Notes under the pieces: model-generated
Told to the model about the DNA's origin: nothing
The model's input: only the letters and a program-made list of their open reading frames with translations
Database searches by the model: none
Origin: Sphingobacterium sp.
Lineage (GTDB): Bacteria > Bacteroidota > Bacteroidia > Sphingobacteriales > Sphingobacteriaceae
DNA length: 52,169 bases
Assembly: GCA_031277715.1 (NCBI GenBank)
Contig: JAITLW010000145.1
Span: 1 to 52,169, forward strand
Reading direction: 5' to 3'
Shown: in pieces, positions 27,233 through 35,711 of the stretch
How positions within the stretch are numbered: position 1 is the first letter of the stretch
Layout: each line of letters opens with the position of its first letter
Made by a program: the position numbers and the translations under genes

Positions 27233-28588
27233 ATGAACAGTAATAAGATTCCGGTTATTGCAATATTCGATATCGGAAAGACAAATAAAAAGGTCTTTCT
27301 GTTTGATCAGGATTATCAAATCGTTTTCGAGCAGTCTGCCACTTTTCAAGAGCTCCTCGACGAAGATGGCGATTATTGCGAAGACCTTACGGCCTTGACA
27401 GGTTTTGTCTTGCGCACGCTCCAGAAGATAAATGATATAGAAGAGTATGAACTAAAAGCGGTCAATTTTTCCGCTTATGGTGCTAGTTTCGTTTATTTAG
27501 ATGAACAGCATACCCCATTAACCGTTCTTTATAATTACCTTAAAGAATACCCAATACATATTGCACAACAGTTATATGCACAATACGGAGGCGAAAACAG
27601 CTTTGCGTTGGAAACAGCTTCGCCTCCGTTAGGAAGCTTGAATTCCGGATTACAGGTACTGCGGCTAAAAAAAGAAAATCCTGAATTATTTGAACATGTG
27701 GCTTATGCTTTACACCTGCCACAGTACCTTAGTTGTCTATTGACAGGTATACCCACTACCGATATTACCAGTATTGGCTGTCATACCGCACTATGGAATT
27801 ATGAAATCCATCAATATCATCAATGGGTATTTGATGAAGGGCTTGATAAGTTATTCCCAGCGCAATATTCCTTTGATACGGTTTTCGATAGTACACTGTC
27901 TTCTTCAAGTTATCTGGTAGGAACGGGACTTCATGATAGTTCGGCAGCAGTCATTCCTTACCTTTTAAAATTTAAAGAACCTTTTATTTTGATATCAACA
28001 GGGACATGGTGCATTTCCCTGAATCCATTTAATAATGCTCCTTTGACGGCCGAAGAATTAGCCCAGGACTGCTTATTCTACCTCTCTTATGTTGGGGTCC
28101 CCGTTAAGGCCTCGCGTCTATTCGGAGGGTATGTTCATGAGCAGCAAGCTAAACGTATTGCCGATTTTTTTGGTGTACCCATCAGTGAACTGTTTATGTT
28201 AAAGAAAGATGGACACTTGTTACAATGTGTACGTAACAGATCAGTGTCTTCTGATTTGAATGCCTTTAGCAAAGTCAATTTACAGGAATTTGAAAGTCCA
28301 GAGCACGCCTACCATAGCTTGGTGTACCACTTGGTCAAATCCCAGGCTCAGAGCACACGGTTAATAATAGATTCGGAGCGCGTGTCCCATCTCTGTGTAG
28401 ATGGCGGATTTAGTGACAATGATATCTACATGCAGTTACTTGCTCAAGAGTTTCCTACTATGAAAGTGTATGCTGCTTCCATGCCACAAGCCTCAGCGAT
28501 TGGGGCAGCTATGGCTCTTCATGCCCATTGGAACAATAAAAAGCTACCTCAAAATCTTATTCATTTACGTCATATTATTGATGTTTAA
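27233..28588 (+). CDS. rhaB: L-rhamnulokinase, FGGY family
   Basis: Sugar kinase that should phosphorylate L-rhamnulose at position 1. It has the FGGY phosphate 1 motif at the N-terminus (AIFDIGKTNKKVFLFD) and the adenosine region near the C-terminus (VDGGFSDNDIYMQLLAQ). Its 451 residues are a little short for the family but close to RhaB-like members in Bacteroidetes. It starts 12 bases after rhaI, so the two share a transcript. Substrate is assigned from the gene neighbours; other FGGY kinases act on fuculose, xylulose or similar sugars. Confidence 0.86.
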   Translation: MNSNKIPVIAIFDIGKTNKKVFLFDQDYQIVFEQSATFQELLDEDGDYCEDLTALTGFVLRTLQKINDIEEYELKAVNFSAYGASFVYLDEQHTPLTVLYNYLKEYPIHIAQQLYAQYGGENSFALETASPPLGSLNSGLQVLRLKKENPELFEHVAYALHLPQYLSCLLTGIPTTDITSIGCHTALWNYEIHQYHQWVFDEGLDKLFPAQYSFDTVFDSTLSSSSYLVGTGLHDSSAAVIPYLLKFKEPFILISTGTWCISLNPFNNAPLTAEELAQDCLFYLSYVGVPVKASRLFGGYVHEQQAKRIADFFGVPISELFMLKKDGHLLQCVRNRSVSSDLNAFSKVNLQEFESPEHAYHSLVYHLVKSQAQSTRLIIDSERVSHLCVDGGFSDNDIYMQLLAQEFPTMKVYAASMPQASAIGAAMALHAHWNNKKLPQNLIHLRHIIDV

Positions 28589-28705
28589 ACTTGCTATCGT
28601 CTTGTGATTGAGCAGGATAGTGCGGTACGGTTGTTCGCTTGTTTTTTCGTTACTTAGTTATGACGTATAATTTTAACCAATAGATATTTTAAACCTTTAT
28701 TTAGA

Positions 28706-31700
28706 ATGGAAAGAAAACTAAAACATTATGGATTTCTTCTTTGCATGACCCTCATCATTGGTATTCCCTATGGTCTTTTTGCACAGGTTGGAAAGAGTAT
28801 TCAAGGGATTATTGTGAGCGGTTCCAATGGCCAGCCATTGAGCGGAGTATCTATCAAGGAAGAAGGCAGTAGAAACGCCAGCTCGTCAGATCAAGATGGC
28901 CGTTTTTCAATTAAAGTCAATAAAGACAAAGTTGTCCTGTTGATTCAGTATGTTGGGTATGTCTCCCAGCGCGTTGAAGCTTCAGTGGGGGCTGTATTAA
29001 ATGTGAATCTTCAGGAAGACAACAAAGTATTGAATGAGGTGGTGGTTGTCGCTTATGGTTCTATCAAGAAGAAGGATCTAACGGGCTCGGTGTCTACCGT
29101 TGACAACAGGGCGCTAGAGGTACAATCCAATTCTACCGTGAGTCGAGCTTTGGAAGGTGCTGCACCAGGTATACAAATAGCGGCAGTCGATGGACAGCCT
29201 GGTTTGGATATGGGGATACGTATCCGCGGTATCGGTTCGGCGAGTCAGAACAATGCAAATGCTTTAGTTGTTATTGATGGAGTACCTGCACAGAACGACA
29301 ACCCTTTAGCGACATTAAATCCGAAAGACATTCAAAGTATAAGCATTTTGAAGGATGCCGCTTCTACAGCACTCTATGGTGCTCGTGGAGCAAATGGTGT
29401 CGTGTTGGTTACAACAAAAAAAGGACGCTCGGATCGGACCAATATTTCTTTTGAAAGTAAATGGGGCATGAATCAGGTGGGGCCTTATCAGTTTGACAAA
29501 ATAGCAAAGCCCCAGGACGTTTATGAATTCACATGGCTGTCAATCTATAACTCTGTTCGGTATGGAGTTGATGGCTCTGGAATAGCCAAAAACTATACGA
29601 CCAATTTTGAAAATCCGAATATGAGTCATGAAGATGCGGCTCGATTCGCCAGTGAGCACCTTTTTGATTATATCGGATCGACAACTAAATTTCAGCGTAA
29701 CAATTTAGGCAACTGGATGCTGTACGATGTACCAGGTGCAGTCTATACCACTACAGGGGCAGGTAATACCGCTAGCTCCACTATGAGTGGTGCTTATTTG
29801 GTGAATCCCGATGGAAAAATAAATCCCAATGCTAACCTATTATACAGTGATCGTTATGACGATTACCTGTTAAAAAATAGAACGAGACAGGATTATAATT
29901 TATCTATTTCTGGAGGAAGTGAAAAAGTCAGTTACTTTTTGTCCGGAGGTTATTTAGAAGACCCTTCTTACATCCGCGGTTCTTCCTTTAAACGTTATAA
30001 TGGACGGGCCAACTTTGAAGCCCAGGTTACCGATTGGTTTAAAGCAGGTGGAAATGTAGGCTATTCGAGACGGGCTACACAATCACCGGCAACACGTTTT
30101 GGACGTAATGCAGGGAGTTCTTCTGCCAATGCATTCCGTTTTATAAATGGACAGAATCCATTGGTACAGCTCTATGCTAGAGATAAAAACGGAGGTATTA
30201 TTATGGAAAATGGCAAAGAAAAAGTCCATGTCCTAGAAGGCGATACCTATTCTCCGCTTGGGCCGACATCTGCCGCATACGGGTCTACCAATGTTCTTAC
30301 TGTTCTGGACAATGACATTGATTTAAGACAGGCTGATGATTGGAACTCAAGGGTATTTGGACAGATCAAATTTTTAGATGATTTTACATTTACGGCCAAT
30401 TTAGCGATGGACAAATTCAATGAAATGAGGACGCGCTATTGGAATAGCGAGACAGGGCAGGCACCTGGAATTGGTGCGCTCGGAAAAACGGCTTCATCCT
30501 CTACGATAATAAATTTGCAACAGCTTTTAAACTATTCAAAGACCATAGGTGCACATAATGTAGAGGCATTACTGGGGCATGAATTTGACTCCTTTAAAAG
30601 CGAAGGGCTCAATTATAGGTCATCATATGCATTGATTGAAAACTTTCCGTCCTATGTCAATTTCGTAGGGCGATATGATGGAGGAACTTTTGCCAATCCT
30701 GGGGGCAGTGAGGATATCCGAAAGATGGAAAGTTATTTCTCCCGTGTCAATTATAACTATGATGATCGCTACTTCTTTCAAGGGTCGATTCGTAGAGACG
30801 GCTCCTCTAAGTTTAAACTGAAAGAAAATAGATGGGGTACATTTTGGTCTTTAGGGGCAGGATGGCGTTTGGACAACGAAGCATTTATGGCCAATACAAA
30901 AGGTTGGTTGGATATGTTGAAGGTCCGTGGTAGTTATGGTGTTATTGGTAACCAAAATGGTGTTGGTAATTATTCCGGGTATCAAACTTGGTCTTATGGA
31001 GCAACCTATACCTCAACGACAAATGGCACAGGTATTCCAGCAAACTTTACGTTAAACCTTAATGGCTATGTCAACGATCAGCTGACTTGGGAAAACATAC
31101 ACACGTTGGATGGAGGTATCGACTTTAGTTTTCTTAATCGTGTACGTGGATCATTCGATTTCTACAGCCGTACTACAGTCAATGCCATTTGGAATCAGCC
31201 TCTTGCCATCTCAAAAGGACAGTCTTCGATAGCTACAAATTCTGCCAGGCTAAACAATAAAGGTATTGAAGTCGAACTCGCAGTTGATGTCATCAAGAAC
31301 AAGGATTTCTTATGGACACTTTCGACAAATGGGACTCATTATAGGACCATTCTAAAAGAAGTACCCGCAGGTACGGGATCGGATGCATTAGGTGGTAATT
31401 GGACTTCACCTGTCGAAGGATGGAGTGCAACGGGGACATCGGGAGTCAATCAGATCGCATACCTACGTGGCGAAGGTAAAGACTTCTATAACATATATAT
31501 GCTCAAGTATGGCGGTGTAGACCAAAGCACAGGCCTGCCTTTATTTTATCACCGGGTATCCAAAGCAGAAGCCGATGCTGGAGCTTATCCAGGCTATAAG
31601 GAAGGCGACAGCTTTACGACCACAGATTATTCTAAAGCTAGCAGATATGAAATGGGAAGCGCTCTTCCGAAATGGATTGGCGGTTTCAGTACCTTCTTTA

Positions 31701-32182
31701 AGTATAAAAACTTTGATCTCTATGCATCATTTGCCTATCAGTTAGGAGGCAAGTTCTTTAGTACAGAATATGGAAATGGATTGTATGTCAGTGACAATCC
31801 TACTCAAGCCCTTTCTTCTGAGTTATTGGGTAATACCTTTACGCAAGATAACAAAGGAGCCAAGTTCCCAATGGTTATGTATGGTAATACATACGGTAAT
31901 GGTGCTACTACGGGCAGTTGGTTGTACAGTGACCTAGCCCTGTTCAGTGCGTCCTACCTCAATTTCAAGAATATTACTATTGGTTACACGTTGCCAGAAT
32001 CTATTTCGAGCAAAGCCAAAATCAAGAGATTGCGTGTGTTTGCGTCAGGAGACAATATTTTTATGAAAACGTCACATTCAGGAATCGATCCGAGACAGTC
32101 TTTGGTTGGAGGATATGAGGTAGCTGCCTATTCGTATCCAACCATGCGCACATTCTCTGGAGGTATTAATATTGATTTTTAA
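28706..32182 (+). CDS. SusC/RagA-type TonB-dependent outer membrane transporter
   Basis: The outer membrane barrel of a glycan uptake pair, 1158 residues, energised by TonB. A signal peptide (ending GLFAQ) is followed by a carboxypeptidase-regulatory-like domain (about 35-110, GIIVSGSNGQPLSGVSIKE), a TonB box region (LNEVVVVAYGS), the plug domain (about 120-235, with KDAASTALYGARGANGVVLV) and a long barrel ending in a C-terminal phenylalanine (GGINIDF). It pairs with the SusD-like lipoprotein 17 bases downstream. Position after rhaB and before a GH106 gene marks it as importer of a rhamnose-bearing glycan. A 117-base gap to rhaB may hold its own promoter. Confidence 0.96.
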   Translation: MERKLKHYGFLLCMTLIIGIPYGLFAQVGKSIQGIIVSGSNGQPLSGVSIKEEGSRNASSSDQDGRFSIKVNKDKVVLLIQYVGYVSQRVEASVGAVLNVNLQEDNKVLNEVVVVAYGSIKKKDLTGSVSTVDNRALEVQSNSTVSRALEGAAPGIQIAAVDGQPGLDMGIRIRGIGSASQNNANALVVIDGVPAQNDNPLATLNPKDIQSISILKDAASTALYGARGANGVVLVTTKKGRSDRTNISFESKWGMNQVGPYQFDKIAKPQDVYEFTWLSIYNSVRYGVDGSGIAKNYTTNFENPNMSHEDAARFASEHLFDYIGSTTKFQRNNLGNWMLYDVPGAVYTTTGAGNTASSTMSGAYLVNPDGKINPNANLLYSDRYDDYLLKNRTRQDYNLSISGGSEKVSYFLSGGYLEDPSYIRGSSFKRYNGRANFEAQVTDWFKAGGNVGYSRRATQSPATRFGRNAGSSSANAFRFINGQNPLVQLYARDKNGGIIMENGKEKVHVLEGDTYSPLGPTSAAYGSTNVLTVLDNDIDLRQADDWNSRVFGQIKFLDDFTFTANLAMDKFNEMRTRYWNSETGQAPGIGALGKTASSSTIINLQQLLNYSKTIGAHNVEALLGHEFDSFKSEGLNYRSSYALIENFPSYVNFVGRYDGGTFANPGGSEDIRKMESYFSRVNYNYDDRYFFQGSIRRDGSSKFKLKENRWGTFWSLGAGWRLDNEAFMANTKGWLDMLKVRGSYGVIGNQNGVGNYSGYQTWSYGATYTSTTNGTGIPANFTLNLNGYVNDQLTWENIHTLDGGIDFSFLNRVRGSFDFYSRTTVNAIWNQPLAISKGQSSIATNSARLNNKGIEVELAVDVIKNKDFLWTLSTNGTHYRTILKEVPAGTGSDALGGNWTSPVEGWSATGTSGVNQIAYLRGEGKDFYNIYMLKYGGVDQSTGLPLFYHRVSKAEADAGAYPGYKEGDSFTTTDYSKASRYEMGSALPKWIGGFSTFFKYKNFDLYASFAYQLGGKFFSTEYGNGLYVSDNPTQALSSELLGNTFTQDNKGAKFPMVMYGNTYGNGATTGSWLYSDLALFSASYLNFKNITIGYTLPESISSKAKIKRLRVFASGDNIFMKTSHSGIDPRQSLVGGYEVAAYSYPTMRTFSGGINIDF

Positions 32183-32199
32183 TCTTATAGACATTTGTT

Positions 32200-33786
32200 A
32201 TGAAAAGAATATATATATACACATTAGGTATTGTTGCTTTATTTTCATGCAGCAAACAGCTGGATGTTACGCCACCTAATAATATTACTGAAGAACAGAT
32301 CCAGGAACTGTTGTCTAGCGGAGATGAGAAGAAAATACAACTGGTGCTCGGTGGTATGGCCAATAATATGCCTAAGATGATAAATTTTGGTGCATTAGGG
32401 TCGGAATCTAGATATGCTAGTAATCAGGGGTTTGATGTGATGCGTAACTTAGAAGGAAATGATATTGTATTCGGTACCCGGAACCTAGTTATGTTTGGAG
32501 GTGACGAGTATAACTTACGTGATTTTATCTCAGACGCATCGGATAAGAATTTTCCCTATTGGAGTTACGGATGGAATATGGTCAATACAGCCAATAAAAT
32601 GCTCAATTATATCGGGGATGATATTGTAAATACAAATAAGAAGCTACAGGAGTTTAAGGCTAGGGGTTTGATGTTGAGGGCGTTTGCTTATAATTATTTG
32701 ATGGAGAATTATCAAGATGCTTATCTACAGGGAGGGAAGTCGAAGTTAGGATTGTCTCTGTATGATCGTTTTGCTCCAGTACAGGAGAGTAAAGCTCGCT
32801 CTAGCTCAGAAGAAACCTATGCATTTATTAAAAATGATATCAAAGAGGCGATCCGTTTGTTGAAGGAAGCAGGAGTTGGGTTTACAGCAGATAAAACTGA
32901 CTTTGATTTAGGTGTAGCTTATTTCATCTTAGCAAAAGTGTCGTTGTGGACAGGAGACTGGACAACGACTGTAAGTGCCTGTAATGAAATATTGGCTAAA
33001 TACCCAAATCTGATGACGGAGACTGTTTATGGCGGGAAAAACAAAGCTGGTGCTACGACGCCTGAATTTAGACCTGAGCAGAATGGCTTCTTAAATATAG
33101 ATATCAACCCCGAAGTTATCTTAGGCTTCCCCGTGGGAGAGGCTGTAACAGTGCACAACTGGTGGATGAACTGCTTTGCTGAGGGAAATGGAGGATTGGG
33201 AGAAGGATTTGCCCGAATAGACGAACGGTTATATAACAAGATCGATAACCATGATTTTAGGATAAACAGTTTTCTGAAAAACGATTTTGGGGAGTACACC
33301 TATCCTACCAATGGTGTCAAACGCATTATACCAAGTTATGCTAACTTGAAATTCGCAGCAACACACGGTATGGGCAGTGAAGATAAAAAGAATGTCGGGC
33401 GGGTGAGCTGTTACTACATGCGTAGTTCAGAGGTATTGTTGATGAAAGCGGAAGCACTTGCTCAGGATCAAAAAGGAGGAGATGCTAAGGATGCATTGAA
33501 TGTTTTATTGAAAGCTAGAACCATAGCAGGACAAACGGTCCTTACCTGCGATACCTATAGTGGTATGCAAGGTATGGATCCACTGGATATGGTCAAGTTT
33601 CAGACCCGTCTAGAGCTTTGGGGAGAAGGAGGCAGAGAGTTTTATAATAATAAACGCTGGAATATTCCGGTTAATAGAGCTAGTTCGGCAAATCATGTTG
33701 ATAAATCCAGTTATGCAGTCAGTAAAATGACATTGCAGATCCCATTGGATGAGATGCAGTACAATAATAAAGCTGATCAAAATTAA
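32200..33786 (+). CDS. SusD/RagB-type glycan-binding lipoprotein
   Basis: Surface lipoprotein that closes over the SusC barrel and captures the glycan. A lipoprotein signal (GIVALFSC) places the acylated cysteine at about residue 17. The helical TPR-like SusD fold is indicated by LRAFAYNYLMENYQDAYL and the C-terminal RLELWGEGGREFYNNKRW, both family signatures. The 528 residues are typical. It completes the SusCD pair and is followed by a strong terminator, which separates it from the enzyme genes. Confidence 0.95.
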   Translation: MKRIYIYTLGIVALFSCSKQLDVTPPNNITEEQIQELLSSGDEKKIQLVLGGMANNMPKMINFGALGSESRYASNQGFDVMRNLEGNDIVFGTRNLVMFGGDEYNLRDFISDASDKNFPYWSYGWNMVNTANKMLNYIGDDIVNTNKKLQEFKARGLMLRAFAYNYLMENYQDAYLQGGKSKLGLSLYDRFAPVQESKARSSSEETYAFIKNDIKEAIRLLKEAGVGFTADKTDFDLGVAYFILAKVSLWTGDWTTTVSACNEILAKYPNLMTETVYGGKNKAGATTPEFRPEQNGFLNIDINPEVILGFPVGEAVTVHNWWMNCFAEGNGGLGEGFARIDERLYNKIDNHDFRINSFLKNDFGEYTYPTNGVKRIIPSYANLKFAATHGMGSEDKKNVGRVSCYYMRSSEVLLMKAEALAQDQKGGDAKDALNVLLKARTIAGQTVLTCDTYSGMQGMDPLDMVKFQTRLELWGEGGREFYNNKRWNIPVNRASSANHVDKSSYAVSKMTLQIPLDEMQYNNKADQN

Positions 33787-33807
33787 AGTTCGTGTTTGTG
33801 TTTATAT

Positions 33808-33850
33808 GGATCGTTCCATTTCTTTAAGAATGGACGATCCTCCCTTTTTT
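33808..33850 (+). terminator. Terminator after SusD
   Basis: A 12-bp stem (GGATCG-t-TCCATT with AATGGACGATCC, one bulged T) and an 8-base loop are followed by TCCCTTTTTT. It lies 22 bases after the susD-like stop. It should end or attenuate the SusCD transcript before the enzyme genes. The rest of the 245-base gap holds no gene. Confidence 0.85.
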
Positions 33851-34031
33851 CCTTCTTCGTCAGGATAGTTCAGGATGCAATAACCGACAATGTTTGATAT
33901 ATTCAAGTTATAGAAACTTAAGGGCTTGAGGTAGCTAAGCAGGCCCCCTTTTTAAACCTATTTTAAAATCTGGGACGTTGCTCATACTTCCCGAAATCGA
34001 GCCTCCGGGCTTCTAAATTAATTATAAGCAT

Positions 34032-34853
34032 ATGAAGAACCAACTTAATAACGAGCAGATTACATTTTACCAGGAGAACGGTTTTTTGGTAGTAGACGAC
34101 TTTTTGAATTCTGATGAACTACAGCATTGGCGAGATGTTGTGTTCCATGCCGTTGAGCAACGCGCCGGGCAAAAGATGCCAGGTAAAGAAGCTAAAGTCG
34201 GAGATGATGATGGTATCAATAAGGATGCTGATTATTTTGGAAAAGTATTTGATCAATTGCTGAATCTTTGGCAGACCGATGCGGGTGTGAAGGAACTGAT
34301 GCTGGATCGGCGTATCGGTGAAATGGCAGCAAAGTTGGCTGGAGCTGAAGGTATTCGTATTTGGCACGACCAGGCGCTATTTAAAAGACCTTTTGCAAAT
34401 CCTACAGCGTGGCACTTGGATACTCCTTTTTGGTCTTTCTCTGACCGAAATGCGCTATCCATTTGGATTGCACTGGATGATTCTACCTTAGAGAATGGGT
34501 GTATGTATTTTGTACCAGGTTCTTATAAGCATACAAGTTTTGAGAATTTAGGAATAGGAAAGAATATGGCTACTATTTTTGAGGCTTATCCCGAGATGGC
34601 GAAGATTAATCCTGTCCCTACGCCCTTGAAAGCAGGAAGCTGTACATTTCACAACGGGTTGACGATACACGGTGCAGGCCCCAACATGACGAATGGATTT
34701 CGGAGAGCGATGACTTGTGCCTATATGCCTGATGGTAATGTATTCAACGGACAGGCTAATATTATTCCTGAGGATTATTTGAAGGATCTCAAAATCGGAG
34801 ATCTATTAAAAAATGATGAACAAAACCCATTGATCTACCATTCGTCATGGTAA
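34032..34853 (+). CDS. Phytanoyl-CoA dioxygenase (PhyH) family protein
   Basis: A 273-residue member of the PhyH branch of Fe(II)/2-oxoglutarate oxygenases, with no signal peptide, so cytoplasmic. The iron ligands are visible: WHLDTPFW supplies H-x-D and LTIHGAGPN the distal histidine, with a downstream arginine (FRRAMT) for 2-oxoglutarate. It overlaps the following TIM-barrel isomerase by 7 bases, which points to coupled translation and a joint role. The family hydroxylates many small molecules, so the substrate is unknown; its place in a glycan locus suggests a sugar or sugar derivative. It is the first gene after the SusD terminator. Confidence 0.88.
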   Translation: MKNQLNNEQITFYQENGFLVVDDFLNSDELQHWRDVVFHAVEQRAGQKMPGKEAKVGDDDGINKDADYFGKVFDQLLNLWQTDAGVKELMLDRRIGEMAAKLAGAEGIRIWHDQALFKRPFANPTAWHLDTPFWSFSDRNALSIWIALDDSTLENGCMYFVPGSYKHTSFENLGIGKNMATIFEAYPEMAKINPVPTPLKAGSCTFHNGLTIHGAGPNMTNGFRRAMTCAYMPDGNVFNGQANIIPEDYLKDLKIGDLLKNDEQNPLIYHSSW

Positions 34854-35683
34854 AAGTGGATTTTTTCTACCCTCGATGGGGAAGTGAACATATAGCATGG
34901 GACACATTTTTGGATTCAATTCAGAAGGAAGGTTATTGTGGCGTCGAATGGTTTCCTTTTGGTGAGGATACTGACCATGAAGAGGTGTTGCGGTTACTCC
35001 ACGGTAGAGGATTAAAGTATACGATTGTAACTTGTGTAGTGGAACCTTTCGATCATGTTCGTGTTTACTATCAGCTACTGGAAAAACAACTGTCCTATTA
35101 TGGTGAATTAGCAAAAAAAATATTTAGACCAGAAGTTATTTCTGTCCAGATGGGACGAGAATATTTTGAAGTCGAAGACATTGTGCAAGGATTGCACCTT
35201 TGTGAACGTATATCCCAACAATATGGTGTTCCTGTTCTTCAGGAAACACATCGTAACAAGTGGAACTATGGATTACATACTATCCCTAGAATCCTGAAAT
35301 TATTTCCAGGACTACGGCTCACTTTAGATATCTCCCACTGGTATTGTGTTTCTGAAAGCTATCTAGAGGATAGAAAGCATGTTTTAGAGGAGATATTGCC
35401 TCATGTAGATCATATACATGCCAGGGTAGGACATAGCCAGGGCTCGCAGGTGCCAGACGTTCGAGAACGTGCGTATAGACAGATCGTAGATACTCATGTG
35501 GCGGTATGGCAAAAGTGGATAGACCTACAAAAAGACCGTGGAGTAGAACAGATTACCATATGTACTGAATTTGGCCCGCCACCCTATTTGATTAGCTCAG
35601 GCAATCAAGATTTAGATAAAGACAAGCAATGGCAACAAAATATCTGGATTAAAAAACACCTAGAGCACACACTGATCCTTTAA
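34847..35683 (+). CDS. Sugar isomerase/epimerase-like TIM-barrel protein
   Basis: A 278-residue protein of the xylose isomerase-like TIM-barrel group (AP endonuclease 2 superfamily), cytoplasmic. Candidate metal ligands are in VLQETHRNKWN, LTLDISHW, VDHIHARVG and CTEFGPPP, in the usual order E, D, H, E. The family includes hexulose isomerases, inosose isomerases and keto-sugar epimerases; none can be chosen here. The start codon lies inside the end of the PhyH-family gene. The two probably act in sequence on a sugar released by the locus. Confidence 0.82.
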   Translation: MVKVDFFYPRWGSEHIAWDTFLDSIQKEGYCGVEWFPFGEDTDHEEVLRLLHGRGLKYTIVTCVVEPFDHVRVYYQLLEKQLSYYGELAKKIFRPEVISVQMGREYFEVEDIVQGLHLCERISQQYGVPVLQETHRNKWNYGLHTIPRILKLFPGLRLTLDISHWYCVSESYLEDRKHVLEEILPHVDHIHARVGHSQGSQVPDVRERAYRQIVDTHVAVWQKWIDLQKDRGVEQITICTEFGPPPYLISSGNQDLDKDKQWQQNIWIKKHLEHTLIL

Positions 35684-35711
35684 CTAACCAATCAATTAAC
35701 TAACCGAAATT

